Source: Verrucomicrobia bacterium UBA3222
Lineage (GTDB): Bacteria > Verrucomicrobiota > Verrucomicrobiia > Opitutales > UBA9783
DNA: 43,617 nt
Assembly (NCBI GenBank): GCA_002363035.1
Contig: DEWA01000009.1
Span: 1-43,617 of the forward strand
Direction: 5' to 3'
The number at the start of each line of letters is the position of its first letter. The stretch's first letter is position 1. The notes under the pieces were generated by a model, which was not told where the DNA came from, did not search any database, and saw only the letters and a list, made by a program, of their open reading frames with translations. This document shows positions 18,149 to 27,024 of this stretch, piece after piece. The position numbers were made by a program, and so were the translations under genes.

Positions 18149-19191
18149 CGGAACGCTTCAAACCGAGCATTTCGTTACCGCCGGCGTACGTACGATTGGG
18201 AAACATTTGGCGCGAACCGTTGCCGTTTAAGTATCGGGACAATGAATGTTTTTTCAAAATCGGCGGCTGTCAAACGTTCACGCGCGGCGCGGTATTAAGT
18301 TACATTTGGAGAGAAAAAACCGTTTATTTCTTTGCACCCGAGCAGGGATTATGTGAATTTCTGGAACCCGAATTGGCGGGACTGGACATCAATGCGCTCG
18401 GAAAGGATTTTCTTAATTTGTTCCTGGAAACATTACGCGAGGATATTTGCGGGATTTTTTTGCAGTTTCACGAAACCCTTAAAATTCGCGAAAGCCACTG
18501 GAGCATTCAAACCATTCCGAACACCCTCTATTTCGATTGGTACAACGCCGAAAAGAATCTTTATCGCCTGTACATTATCGAAGACGGCGACAATGCCGCA
18601 CCGCAACTGATGGAGAAAATTTACCAAAAGAACGGTTCGACCGAAGGCTTGAGCGGCAATGCCTGCATGTTCCCGTTCCGCTTATTGATGGGACAGGCGC
18701 GTTTGACGGTTGAAGAACTCAAATCGTTGCGCGTCGGGGACATCATCCTGTCGCAGACACCGCGCGATCGCGTTAAATTTTATTGCGGGAAAGCCGTGTT
18801 TTTTGCCGAAAAGAAGGAACAACAATTTTGCGTTACCGGTTTACTTATGGAAGAAGAAAATCATGATTTACCCGTCGGTGTCATGCCCGACGACGATGCC
18901 GAATTATCCGAACTCGAAGGTGAGAATGCGTTTGCCGACGGATCGGCGGAACCCGAAAAAGCCGCGTTTCCGATGGAGCAACTGCCCGTGGTCATTGCCT
19001 TCGAAGCGGGCAAAAAAGAGCTCACCTTCGAACAACTGCAGCAGTTGCACGAAGGTTACACGTTTGAATTGGACCAAAAGCCCGACGAACAGGTACAAAT
19101 TCTGGCGAACGGACACTGCATCGGACAGGGCGAATGGGTTCAAATCAACGACCGCCTCGGCGTGCGCGTCACGCACTTATCGCTTAAATAA
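18145..19191 (+). CDS. sctQ: T3S sorting-platform C-ring protein SctQ (CdsQ-like)
   Basis: SctQ forms the pods of the cytoplasmic sorting platform and is related to FliM/FliN. The 348-residue product has a divergent N-terminal half and two SpoA-type surface-presentation domains, at about 176-235 (RLTVEELKSLRVGDIILSQ) and 280-348 (ELTFEQLQQLHEGYTFELDQ, ending DRLGVRVTHLSLK). Many SctQ genes also make a short C-terminal product from an internal start; in-frame ATGs at 18883 and 18973 precede the last domain, but no clear ribosome-binding site is seen for either. A 15-bp tandem duplication covers its stop codon. Confidence 0.88.
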   Translation: MTERFKPSISLPPAYVRLGNIWREPLPFKYRDNECFFKIGGCQTFTRGAVLSYIWREKTVYFFAPEQGLCEFLEPELAGLDINALGKDFLNLFLETLREDICGIFLQFHETLKIRESHWSIQTIPNTLYFDWYNAEKNLYRLYIIEDGDNAAPQLMEKIYQKNGSTEGLSGNACMFPFRLLMGQARLTVEELKSLRVGDIILSQTPRDRVKFYCGKAVFFAEKKEQQFCVTGLLMEEENHDLPVGVMPDDDAELSELEGENAFADGSAEPEKAAFPMEQLPVVIAFEAGKKELTFEQLQQLHEGYTFELDQKPDEQVQILANGHCIGQGEWVQINDRLGVRVTHLSLK

Positions 19192-19210
19192 TGAACGCTT
19201 AAATAGTGAA
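19181..19210 (+). repeat. 15-bp tandem duplication across the sctQ stop
   Basis: CGCTTAAATAATGAA (19181-19195) is followed directly by CGCTTAAATAGTGAA (19196-19210), one mismatch. It covers the sctQ TAA and widens the sctQ-sctR gap to 44 bases in an operon whose genes otherwise touch or overlap. Confidence 0.85.
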
Positions 19211-19235
19211 ATTTTAAACCGTCAAGCCGCTTCCC

Positions 19236-20015
19236 ATGCCGGACACGAGCCCTTTCATCTACGATTCCGCCGGGATCATGATCCTGCTCGTAACGTTGGC
19301 ACTCGTGCCGTTCGTTGCGATGATGGTCACGTCCTTCATTAAACTGGTGGTGGTGATGAATTTGTTGCGCCAGGCAATGGGATTGCAACAGGTTCCGCCG
19401 AACATGGTGCTCAACGGCTTGGCGATTGTTTTGACGATTTACATCATGGCACCGACGTTGCAGGAAAGCATTCAACGCGTTACCGAAGCCAACACGGTAC
19501 TTGAAGATCGGAAAGCGCACCCCGATACCTTCAAACTGCCGCCGTCCATGCAACCGTTCGCAAAAAAGCAAAGTTCCGATTGGCTTGCCAATTTATTTCC
19601 TGCGGCGCAAACGGTTCGAAGCAAAGCGGACGAATTGGGGGCAATTTTTAATTACGTCAAACAACCGCTGACGGACTTCTTAACCAAACATTCAACCCCG
19701 AAACACAGCGCATTTTTCAAGTCCATCGCCAAGAAATTATGGCCGAAAGCCTATTTGGAGGACTTGGATGATTCGAGTTTATTGCTCATCGTTCCGTCAT
19801 TCGTTCTGTCTGAATTGACCGCGGCATTCGAAATCGGCTTTCTGATTTATTTGCCGTTTATCGTCATCGATTTGGTGGTTTCCAACGTTCTGCTCGCCAT
19901 GGGCATGATGATGGTTTCGCCGATGACCATTTCGCTTCCCTTCAAACTGATGCTGTTTGTGCTGGTTGACGGCTGGGATAAAATCGTCGAAGCATTGGCA
20001 TTGACGTACCGATAA
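19236..20015 (+). CDS. sctR: T3S export gate protein SctR (CdsR/FliP-like)
   Basis: SctR is the core subunit of the SctRST export gate in the inner membrane. The 259-residue product has membrane spans near residues 12-34, 50-72, 195-220 and 222-245, with a polar loop of about 100 residues between the second and third. The FliP-family signatures TSFIKLVVVMNLLRQAMG, PPNMVLNGLAIVLT and MMMVSPMTISLPFKLMLFVL are all present. It is the last gene of the operon; sctS and sctT, which normally follow, are absent, and a terminator begins about 20 bases downstream. Confidence 0.95.
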   Translation: MPDTSPFIYDSAGIMILLVTLALVPFVAMMVTSFIKLVVVMNLLRQAMGLQQVPPNMVLNGLAIVLTIYIMAPTLQESIQRVTEANTVLEDRKAHPDTFKLPPSMQPFAKKQSSDWLANLFPAAQTVRSKADELGAIFNYVKQPLTDFLTKHSTPKHSAFFKSIAKKLWPKAYLEDLDDSSLLLIVPSFVLSELTAAFEIGFLIYLPFIVIDLVVSNVLLAMGMMMVSPMTISLPFKLMLFVLVDGWDKIVEALALTYR

Positions 20016-20034
20016 GGCAACAAGTGTAGCTGTC

Positions 20035-20059
20035 AAAGCGGAAAAACGCGCTTTTTTTT
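20035..20059 (+). terminator. Intrinsic terminator of the T3S operon
   Basis: A hairpin AAAGCG (20035-20040) / CGCTTT (20049-20054) with an 8-base loop is followed by an eight-T run (20052-20059), just after sctR. Confidence 0.7.
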
Positions 20060-20339
20060 GTTTTATTAAAAAAAACAAAAAACGGTCTTTGTAACCGAAA
20101 TTTCGATATCCGATTTCACAAATCTTTCGAAAATCCCCAAGCAACACACCTTTACGGAGCGGATTGTGCACCCTTAAACGCATCATTCCGTATCTGAAGG
20201 AACACACCTCCACACGAATTTGTACACAAAACCGTCGAAGTGCCTTCAACCGCCTGTTTTTAAAACACCTGCGGAGCACATTTTTTCAATTCACAATGCC
20301 ATTAGACAGCAAATCCATGGCGTTTCTTCTTCATTGGAG
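20060..20339. other. Intergenic region, nothing recognised
   Basis: Between the T3S terminator and the next promoter no gene, RNA or clear repeat is seen. A long minus-strand frame enters here from inside sctR but is a shadow of sctR. Confidence 0.5.
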
Positions 20340-20368
20340 TTGACATATCACGTCATTTTTCTTCTAAT
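20340..20368 (+). promoter_or_regulatory. Sigma-70-type promoter of the small secreted protein gene
   Basis: TTGACA (20340-20345, perfect consensus) and TCTAAT (20363-20368, one mismatch to TATAAT) are separated by 17 bases, 19 bases upstream of the ATG at 20388. AAAGGAG at 20374-20380 is the ribosome-binding site. Confidence 0.65.
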
Positions 20369-20387
20369 TTTCTAAAGGAGAAATGCC

Positions 20388-20651
20388 ATGAAGGGTAAAT
20401 GTTTCATGTTGGGTGTAGCAGTAGCGGCGGTTAGTCGTTCGATTTGTTTCGCTGGTTCTTACTCCAGTGTAACAGTTGTTGATCCGAAAAGCGGTCTAAA
20501 GACGGCTTTGATATATGATGACTCAAATCCGAAAAACAGTTACCTACTTCGGTTTACCGAGAATACTAAGGATACCAAGAAAGCCAATATTCCTTATTGG
20601 TGTAAGGTTGAGAAAAACGATCCCTCTCTAGAGAGCAAAACCAAAGATTAG
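20388..20651 (+). CDS. Small predicted secreted protein, unknown
   Basis: The 87-residue product starts with a signal peptide (MKGKCFMLGVAVAAVSRSIC, likely cut after CFA) and continues as a short polar domain (VTVVDPKSGLKTALIYDDSN) with one further Cys. It has a consensus promoter and a strong ribosome-binding site, so it is probably expressed. It ends at TAG 20649-20651. Protein-like sequence continues for some 250 bases in shifted frames, so this may be the surviving N-terminal part of a longer secreted protein. No family is recognised. Confidence 0.6.
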   Translation: MKGKCFMLGVAVAAVSRSICFAGSYSSVTVVDPKSGLKTALIYDDSNPKNSYLLRFTENTKDTKKANIPYWCKVEKNDPSLESKTKD

Positions 20652-20904
20652 AACACTGGGGTTCGGCTGAAGGGTGTATATTCGGAAACGACGCATTCGT
20701 GGGGGTTGTTTTGTGCCGTTCCGAAGCTCTGCGGCGTTATTTTTCGATTGCCTCGAAACACTTTTTCGGGTACCGTCAGGTGTGTACGTGAAAACGGGCA
20801 ACGGATCTTATAACGACGGTTTAAAACGGCAGGAGCGATTAGGTAGCGGCAGGTACCATCAGGTGCACGTCGGAGCGGACGGCAGTTTTATGATGGCGAC
20901 CTAA
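20652..20904 (+). pseudogene. Possible decayed 3' part of a secreted protein gene
   Basis: After the TAG, protein-like sequence continues in shifted frames: EHWGSAEGCIFGNDAFVGVV near 20651-20710 in one frame and GSGRYHQVHVGADGSFMMAT, ending at TAA 20902-20904, in another. There is no start with a ribosome-binding site for either. I infer a degraded continuation of the upstream gene; chance open frames are the alternative. Confidence 0.3.
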
Positions 20905-20922
20905 AGCGGGAAGGATAAACAA

Positions 20923-21333
20923 ATGGCAATACCCAAGATAGGTCAGTTTTTTGAAAAGCAGGACTTCGGGCTGTTGCTGTTTCGCGTGCTTTTCGGAGCG
21001 TGCCTGACGGTACACGGCGTCTGCTCATTACGTAGCGGAGGGGCGTTAAAACATCTTGGTGAAGCGGCAACTGCCGTCGGCTTGCCGTTTTCGGGCGTGT
21101 TTTGGGGCATTGTCGCTGCACTTTTGCTGATTGCCTGCGGAATTTTCACCATCCTGGGCTTTTACTTCCGATGCGCCATGGCAACCGTTTCGGTCATGGG
21201 GCTCATCGGCGCGTGGCAGAGAGTATCGCTCGCATTCTTTTTTGTCTCGCCATACGCGCCTTCGGCGTTGATGATATTCATCGGTCTGACGTTTTTATTC
21301 ATCGGATCAGGGCGTTTTGGCGTAAAAAAATAG
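20923..21333 (+). CDS. DoxX-like small integral membrane protein
   Basis: The 136-residue product has four predicted membrane helices (near residues 17-33, 55-78, 82-97 and 110-128) and the DoxX-type pattern: LLLFRVLFGACLTVHG in helix 1, an AVGLPF segment before helix 2 and a Gly/Ala-rich second helix. DoxX-family proteins are poorly characterised inner-membrane proteins, some linked to redox or thiol stress. GGAAGGA at 20913-20919 is the ribosome-binding site. It ends with TAG 18 bases before tig and may be cotranscribed with it; a functional link is not established. Confidence 0.65.
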   Translation: MAIPKIGQFFEKQDFGLLLFRVLFGACLTVHGVCSLRSGGALKHLGEAATAVGLPFSGVFWGIVAALLLIACGIFTILGFYFRCAMATVSVMGLIGAWQRVSLAFFFVSPYAPSALMIFIGLTFLFIGSGRFGVKK

Positions 21334-21351
21334 GTAAGAAAGGATGATTTT

Positions 21352-22680
21352 GTGAAAATTCATAGTGAACCCGTCAGTTCGGTTGTACAAAAGGCAACCG
21401 TTACGTTTGATGCGAAGGAGTGCGAAGCGGCACAATTATCAGTGTTAAAGCGGTTGCAGGCGACGGCGACGCTTCCGGGATTTCGAAAAGGGAAAGTGCC
21501 GTTTGAGCTTTTAAAACAACGTCTCGGCGACGGTATGGAAGCGGAAATACGTCAGGAACTGTTGCAGCGGGCGTTGCGTCAAATCAGAGAAGAACAACCG
21601 TCGTTGAAAATTGTGTCCGTCACAAAGGCGGATCTTTCCGACAAGGATAAAGGGCGGTTGTTGGAGACGGAATTTGAAGTCGCACCGCAGTTGACGCTGC
21701 CCGATTACAAAAATTTTCCTCTGGAGAAAATGAACATTACCGTCTCGGAGGAGGAAAAGACAATTTTTATTGATCGCCTGCGGAAGCAGCACGCGACGTA
21801 CGAAACGGTGGAGCGTGCGGTACGATCGAAGGATTACGTAAAGCTTTCCTACGAAGGCACAGTCGACGGCAAACCCGTTCAAAGTTACGGGAATGTACCG
21901 CCGTTGTGGGGCAAGCAGACGGGAACCTGGGAAGAGGCGGACGCGAAGGACGGATTCGGCATTCCCGAGATCGTTTCGGGGTTGATCGGTTTGAAAGCCG
22001 GCGACGAAAAGGATATTGCGGTACATTTCCCCGAAGATTTCGCCGTTGAAGCGTTGCGAAAAAAGGAAGGTACCTATCACGTATCCGTTTTGGAGGTGCG
22101 AGAAGTCAAACTGCCGCCGTTGGATGAAGAGCTGTTTAAAAAGTTGCAGGTTAAGGATGCGGAACAGCTGGCATCTTTTGCCGAAGAGAGCATTCGCCGA
22201 CAAAAGGAGTACGAATACGCTTCCGAACAAAAGCAGCGCATTGCGGATTTTCTCATTCAGTCGGTCACAAGCGATCTGCCGCCGACGTGGATAAAAAACA
22301 CGACCGACAAGGTGTTGCGGGAAATGGTAAATTTATTTTCGGCGCACGGCGTTAAACGCGAAGAAATGGAGGCACAGAAGGAGGATTTGCACGAAAAGGC
22401 GCGAACGATTGCCATTGATCGCGTAAAGTTGAACCTTTGCTTCGAGAAAATTTTCGAAGAAGAAAAATTAAAGCTGGAAAGTCACGATTTTGATCCGATT
22501 ATTCTACAGGAATCCCGCAGTTTGCGCATTCCGCCGAAGCAGTTGGTGCAAAAGCTCCAACAGGACGAAGCCCTGCGGGAAGATATTCGCATGAAGGCGT
22601 TTCAGGCGAAGATGATTAACTGGCTTTTCGTTTTATTGTTCCGAAAAGCGCACCCGAATACCGAAAATCCTGCTTCATAA
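21352..22680 (+). CDS. tig: Trigger factor
   Basis: Trigger factor is the ribosome-bound chaperone that meets nascent chains at the exit tunnel. The 442-residue product (usual length about 430) begins at GTG 21352, with AAGGA 10 bases upstream. The ribosome-binding signature [10 protein letters not shown] places G43-F44-R45-K46 as in E. coli. A central FKBP-like domain lies at about 155-250 ([14 protein letters not shown]), followed by the long helical arms. It is the first of the tig-clpP-clpX set, with clpP 5 bases downstream. Confidence 0.96.
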   Translation: MKIHSEPVSSVVQKATVTFDAKECEAAQLSVLKRLQATATLPGFRKGKVPFELLKQRLGDGMEAEIRQELLQRALRQIREEQPSLKIVSVTKADLSDKDKGRLLETEFEVAPQLTLPDYKNFPLEKMNITVSEEEKTIFIDRLRKQHATYETVERAVRSKDYVKLSYEGTVDGKPVQSYGNVPPLWGKQTGTWEEADAKDGFGIPEIVSGLIGLKAGDEKDIAVHFPEDFAVEALRKKEGTYHVSVLEVREVKLPPLDEELFKKLQVKDAEQLASFAEESIRRQKEYEYASEQKQRIADFLIQSVTSDLPPTWIKNTTDKVLREMVNLFSAHGVKREEMEAQKEDLHEKARTIAIDRVKLNLCFEKIFEEEKLKLESHDFDPIILQESRSLRIPPKQLVQKLQQDEALREDIRMKAFQAKMINWLFVLLFRKAHPNTENPAS

Positions 22681-22685
22681 TTGTT

Positions 22686-23300
22686 ATGCCCTACCTTCCC
22701 CTTCCTTATGTCTACGAGCGCGACGGTCGCGGCGAACGTTCGTGGGATATTTACAGTCGGTTGCTGAAAGACCGCATTGTCTTTATCGGCACGCCCATCG
22801 ATGATTTCGTCGCCAATTCCGTCATTGCCCAGTTGCTGTTTTTGCAAATGGAAGACGGCAAGAAAGACATCCATTTGTACATCAACTGCCCGGGCGGAAG
22901 CGTGACGGCGGGTATGGCGATCTATGATACCATGAACTTCCTGCACTGCGACATCGTCACCTACTGCATCGGTCAGGCGGCGAGCATGGCGACGGTACTG
23001 CTTGCGGCGGGAACGCCGGGGAAACGTTACGCGCTCCCGAACAGCCGCGTTATGATCCATCAGCCGTCGGGCGGCGCGACGGGGCAGGCATCGGATATTT
23101 CGATTGCCGCGAAGGAAATTCTCCGCTGGCGTGCCACGCTGAACGGTGTTCTTGCTAAACACAGCAGGCAACCGATCGAGCGCATTGAAAAGGATTCCGA
23201 CCGCGATTTCTTCCTCACCGCCGAGGAAGCGCGCGCCTACGGTCTCATCGATCGCGTGATCGTCAATAACCCGCAAAAAACGGAAACCGCAAACTCCTGA
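22686..23300 (+). CDS. clpP: ATP-dependent Clp protease proteolytic subunit ClpP
   Basis: ClpP is the tetradecameric serine protease fed by ClpX. The 204-residue product carries the catalytic triad Ser100 (GQAASMAT), His125 ([10 protein letters not shown]) and Asp174 (SDRDFFLT); Ser-to-His and His-to-Asp spacing match E. coli. The handle and oligomer-interface motifs ([19 protein letters not shown]) are complete. It has little propeptide. The TGA overlaps the ATG of clpX by one base, so the two are translationally coupled. Confidence 0.97.
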   Translation: MPYLPLPYVYERDGRGERSWDIYSRLLKDRIVFIGTPIDDFVANSVIAQLLFLQMEDGKKDIHLYINCPGGSVTAGMAIYDTMNFLHCDIVTYCIGQAASMATVLLAAGTPGKRYALPNSRVMIHQPSGGATGQASDISIAAKEILRWRATLNGVLAKHSRQPIERIEKDSDRDFFLTAEEARAYGLIDRVIVNNPQKTETANS

Positions 23301-24634
23301 TGGCAAAAGACGCAACGCATTGTTCTTTTTGCGGTCGTTCGGCGGATCAGGTCGAAAAGTTGATTTCTTCCCCCGACGGCAAGACGGGCATCTGCGATGA
23401 ATGCATCGACGTTTGTTGCGATATGCTCGACAAAGAGGAAGATGAAGCGGAAGAGGTTTATTACGAAGGCGAAGAGGAGGAACCGTCGTTTGCAAAATCC
23501 AAAAAACCGAAGAAGCCGCTTCCGAAGCTGAAAATTTTATCGCCCAAGACCGTCAAAGGCGTTTTAGATGACTATATTATCGGGCAGGAGCACGCCAAAA
23601 AGACCCTGGCGGTGGCGGTTTATAACCACTACAAGCGTCTGGTAACGCAAAAAGGACTGACGACCTTTGAAATCGAAGACGGTCTGCAACTGACGGATAC
23701 GGTTCCGGAAGCTCTGAAAAACGTCGAAATCGAGAAAAGCAACATTCTGTTTGTCGGTCCGACGGGGAGCGGAAAAACGCTGTTGGCGCGCACGCTGGCA
23801 CGCACGCTGAATGTACCATTCGCGATTGCCGACGCGACGACGCTCACCGAAGCCGGTTACGTCGGCGAAGACGTCGAAAATATCGTTCTGCGGCTGTTGC
23901 AAGCCGCGGATTATAATGTGGAGCGCGCCGAAACGGGCATCATCTACGTGGATGAAATCGACAAAATCGGTCGCAAAACCAACAACGTTTCCATCAGCCG
24001 CGACGTTTCCGGCGAAGGTGTGCAACAGGCATTGCTGAAAATCCTGGAAGGCACCGAATGCAATGTTCCGCGCCGAGGCGGGCGCAAGCACCCGGAACAA
24101 GAATACGTTCGCGTCAATACATCCAACATTCTTTTTATCTGCGGCGGTGCGTTCGTCGGTCTCAACAAAATCATTGCCGAGCGCATGGGGCGCAACATCG
24201 TCGGGTTTGAGCACAGCGGCACCAAAATCGACGAAGCGGAGGCGGCGTTCATCGAGCAAAACGTACAAGCCGAGGATTTAATCCAATTCGGCATGATTCC
24301 GGAATTCGTCGGACGCCTGCCGGTGATCTCGGTGTTACGCGAACTGACGGCGGAAGATTTGACCTTTATTTTAAAACAGACCAAAAACGCACTTCTGTTG
24401 CAGTACGAAAAGCTGTTCGCGATGGAAAATGTGCAGCTCGTCATCGACGACGCGGCGGTAAAGGCGATCGTTCAGCAGGCACTGGAGCTCAAAACGGGTG
24501 CCCGCGCGTTGCGTTCCATCATCGAACGCCTGATGCTGGATGCCTTTTTTGCGGTTTCCGAAAACAAAACCCTTCGCACGGTACGCATTACCGAGGAAAC
24601 GGTTTTGAAACATACGGCTCCGATTTTATCGTGA
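23300..24634 (+). CDS. clpX: ATP-dependent Clp protease unfoldase ClpX
   Basis: ClpX unfolds substrates and passes them to ClpP. The 444-residue product has the N-terminal zinc-binding domain with Cys8, Cys11, Cys32 and Cys35, an acidic linker (residues about 48-75), Walker A GPTGSGKT (K159), Walker B YVDEIDK (D218, E219), the pore loop GYVG (186-189), an RKH loop in RRGGRKHPEQE, and the ClpP-docking tripeptide as VGF in GRNIVGFEH (IGF in E. coli). All catalytic parts are intact. Its TGA overlaps the GTG start of rsmE. Confidence 0.97.
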   Translation: MAKDATHCSFCGRSADQVEKLISSPDGKTGICDECIDVCCDMLDKEEDEAEEVYYEGEEEEPSFAKSKKPKKPLPKLKILSPKTVKGVLDDYIIGQEHAKKTLAVAVYNHYKRLVTQKGLTTFEIEDGLQLTDTVPEALKNVEIEKSNILFVGPTGSGKTLLARTLARTLNVPFAIADATTLTEAGYVGEDVENIVLRLLQAADYNVERAETGIIYVDEIDKIGRKTNNVSISRDVSGEGVQQALLKILEGTECNVPRRGGRKHPEQEYVRVNTSNILFICGGAFVGLNKIIAERMGRNIVGFEHSGTKIDEAEAAFIEQNVQAEDLIQFGMIPEFVGRLPVISVLRELTAEDLTFILKQTKNALLLQYEKLFAMENVQLVIDDAAVKAIVQQALELKTGARALRSIIERLMLDAFFAVSENKTLRTVRITEETVLKHTAPILS

Positions 24635-25407
24635 AGCACCCGCGGCAACAACCGTGGGCGTACGTTGAGGAACTGCGAAGTGTTGCGTCCGTTCTGCCGT
24701 TACCGACCGACGAAGCCCGACATGTCGTTCGGGTGTTGCATTGCCGCTCGGGAGACAAGATCACCGCTTTCGACGGTTTCGGTCACACGCGCGACGGGCG
24801 TTTGGTGATTGAAAAGAAAAGTTGCCTCCTGCATTTTACAGAACCGTTGCAACCAACTCCCCAACCGACGCGACAATTCCAACTGTTATTGTGCCTCCCC
24901 AATCACGTCGCAACGTTTGAGGAGATCTTGCGCAAAACGTGCGAACTCGGCATTCAAAGCCTTCAACCGCTGTTTAGCGAACGCACGGAACGTCTTCACT
25001 GGTCGCCCGACATTTGGGAGCAGCGATCGGAACGTTGGAAGCGCATTCTCATCGAAGCCTGCAAACAGGCAAAAAATCCCTTCCTGCCGCAATTAAATCC
25101 GCCCGTTCCGTTGAAAGAATTGCAAACATTATCCTTAGGCTGTTGTATTCACGGCTCGCTCGATGCTGCTTCACTACAAACCTCGCCCACGCAAGATACA
25201 TCGCTTTTGGAAAAATTCTCCCCTGCCTCTTCGGAAACGCTCTTTTCATGCCTTATCGGTCCGGAAGGCGGCTTTTCGTCCGATGAAGAAGCGTTTTTGT
25301 CAAAAATCTCCCGCGGAATTCATTCACCGACCTGCGTTTTAAGAACCGAAACCGCCGTTGTGAGTTTGGTGACGATTTTGAAGGTTTGGGGTGGGAAGGT
25401 GCGGTAA
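24631..25407 (+). CDS. rsmE: 16S rRNA m3U1498 methyltransferase RsmE
   Basis: RsmE methylates N3 of U1498 in 16S rRNA in the small subunit. The 258-residue product starts at GTG 24631, overlapping the clpX stop. It has the N-terminal PUA-like part (DEARHVVRVLHCRSGDKITA), the SPOUT-domain entry FQLLLCLPNHVATFEEILRK and the SAM-binding knot with LIGPEGGFSSDE and CVLRTETAVVSLVTIL. Length is typical (about 245). A link to tig-clpPX is positional only. Confidence 0.9.
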   Translation: MKHPRQQPWAYVEELRSVASVLPLPTDEARHVVRVLHCRSGDKITAFDGFGHTRDGRLVIEKKSCLLHFTEPLQPTPQPTRQFQLLLCLPNHVATFEEILRKTCELGIQSLQPLFSERTERLHWSPDIWEQRSERWKRILIEACKQAKNPFLPQLNPPVPLKELQTLSLGCCIHGSLDAASLQTSPTQDTSLLEKFSPASSETLFSCLIGPEGGFSSDEEAFLSKISRGIHSPTCVLRTETAVVSLVTILKVWGGKVR

Positions 25408-25518
25408 AAATGTTTCCCTGCAACTTTTTCAGTATATTTTATTCACTTTTTTGAAAAAACTTCCTAAATTTCGAAAAAAATACTTGCAAAACTCAAAACT
25501 GCTCTTAAGGATAAAGCC

Positions 25519-27024
25519 ATGGGAACGGAATTAAAATCTCTCTTAAGATCGTGCGCCTTTTCGGCAGCTGTCTTATTTACAGGAGCCTCGGCGCGCGCGG
25601 ATGAGTACGTATTGACAGTCGTTCCTGTAAAAAACGACAAAGATCAATTTCAAATTCAGTGCATGAAAGATCAATTTCAAATTGATTGCATGAAGTGCAT
25701 GGAAGATCAATTTCAAATTGATTGCATGAATATCGATAAACGTCAAACAGATGCGCTGTCTGTCACTCGAAACCTATGCGAAAAGCGGGTTTCTTTGGGA
25801 ACATCCCCACACGAGGTTATGGTCAATTTAAATACATCCGGAGACCATACAAGTTTCAGTTTTGAGATTGGTTCCTTCAAATTTTGTTACACATTCAGTT
25901 TCAATGGCGGTGTTATGAAAATTACGGGCGGTAAGAAGACGGATTCTTTGCAGATACAAAACGGTGTGGACAGACAAACTTTTGAAATTGACACAGTTAA
26001 AGCAAACATGCTCTCGATTACGAGAGGCAGCTATAAGACGGAAGTAATCAAAATGCACAATTGTAATGCCAATACGGTTTTACTTATGGATTACGGTGTG
26101 TATAAGAGATTGCTTTTTAAAACGAGCAAGGGAGATTACATACACAAGGTGATCGATAGGAATAAGGGACTGCTTTTGGACGCCAATACGGTTTTACTTA
26201 CGGATTACGGTGTGCATGAGAGATTGCTTTTTAAAACGAGCGAGGGAGATCGCGTACACAAGGTGATCGATGTGCATAAGGAACTGCTTTGTAAAATGAT
26301 CGGGGGAGATTTGATCGGTGTGTATGAGGAACCGCTTTTGAAAACGAGCGGGGAAAATTACATACACAATCTGATTTTGAATGGTGCTCATATCTGGAAT
26401 GATGGCATGATGAAAGTGGATGGCATTTTTTGTAATGTTGACGGTTCAGTTGAGGGATGTCTTCCATCGGTGATTCTTTCGGGCGACAACAGCCATTCGC
26501 GAAATGCTTTTATTCTCCGTGATGAAGATTTAATAAGTAGTGATTCCACCCAGGAGGAAGTTGACTCGACATCCAAAAATTGTACTTTCTTTAGCAACAC
26601 TTCCGACCCTCGCGTTAAAAAACATGAGGACTCATCTTATGAACTGCCTAAGGAAGGTTGTTACAGGTTTATACTTTTGGGCTACTTTAAGCGTAGTGGA
26701 GAGGGAGACGTTTATTACCTTTTGAGAAAGGAGGATTTCCAGCATTTCGTATCCGATGTGCGTGATTCTAATATTTGGCGGGCGGCGCGTGAAGCGTACC
26801 CAAGGGAGGTTTTCGGAACATGTTTGAGAGGTTTTGAGGTGCCGGCAAAGAGCGAGAAGTATGACAGAGACGCATTGGTAAGTCTCTTCAAAAATGTAAA
26901 ATCCGTGAACTTGCAGATAGGAAAGGGGTGGCACAATGATTATTCTTGTTTTCAACAATGTGAATTGAAATGTGCTTCCAGGGGACATGCGCTTGTTATT
27001 ATTCGTGAGGATGGTTTGCACTAA
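25519..27024 (+). CDS. Repeat-rich predicted secreted protein, unknown
   Basis: The 501-residue product has a signal peptide (LLRSCAFSAAVLFTGASARA, likely cut before DEY) and a ribosome-binding site AAGGA at 25507-25511. The mature part begins with three copies of DQFQI-x-CM, then Cys-containing beta-rich repeats of about 38 residues (TVLLTDYGVHERLLFKTSEG type), and ends in a distinct domain of about 130 residues from GCYRFILLGYFKRSGEGDVY. It looks AT-richer than neighbours, suggesting different origin or relaxed selection. No family is recognised. It could be an envelope or host-interaction protein; export would be by Sec, not T3S. Confidence 0.7.
   Translation: MGTELKSLLRSCAFSAAVLFTGASARADEYVLTVVPVKNDKDQFQIQCMKDQFQIDCMKCMEDQFQIDCMNIDKRQTDALSVTRNLCEKRVSLGTSPHEVMVNLNTSGDHTSFSFEIGSFKFCYTFSFNGGVMKITGGKKTDSLQIQNGVDRQTFEIDTVKANMLSITRGSYKTEVIKMHNCNANTVLLMDYGVYKRLLFKTSKGDYIHKVIDRNKGLLLDANTVLLTDYGVHERLLFKTSEGDRVHKVIDVHKELLCKMIGGDLIGVYEEPLLKTSGENYIHNLILNGAHIWNDGMMKVDGIFCNVDGSVEGCLPSVILSGDNSHSRNAFILRDEDLISSDSTQEEVDSTSKNCTFFSNTSDPRVKKHEDSSYELPKEGCYRFILLGYFKRSGEGDVYYLLRKEDFQHFVSDVRDSNIWRAAREAYPREVFGTCLRGFEVPAKSEKYDRDALVSLFKNVKSVNLQIGKGWHNDYSCFQQCELKCASRGHALVIIREDGLH
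25642..25731 (+). repeat. Three short tandem copies encoding DQFQI-CM
   Basis: GATCAATTTCAAATT begins at 25642, 25669 and 25705. Offsets are 27 and 36 bases, both multiples of three, so the frame is kept; the longer unit contains an extra nine bases. This occurs just after the signal peptide. Confidence 0.85.
26068..26380 (+). repeat. 114-bp tandem repeats within the secreted protein gene
   Basis: Copy 1 (26068-26181) and copy 2 (26182-26295) are close matches with an offset of 114 bases (38 codons), each containing GCCAATACGGTTTTACTTA and an AGATTGCTTTTTAAAACGAG core. A third, shortened and diverged copy follows to about 26380. Confidence 0.8.

Noticed and set aside
19797..20279. 160-codon minus-strand frame crossing the T3S terminator
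   Set aside because: It is largely antisense to sctR and would be transcribed through the terminator; no start signals.
25642..26380. CRISPR-like array
   Set aside because: The repeats are directly adjacent, in frame and of coding nature, without spacers.
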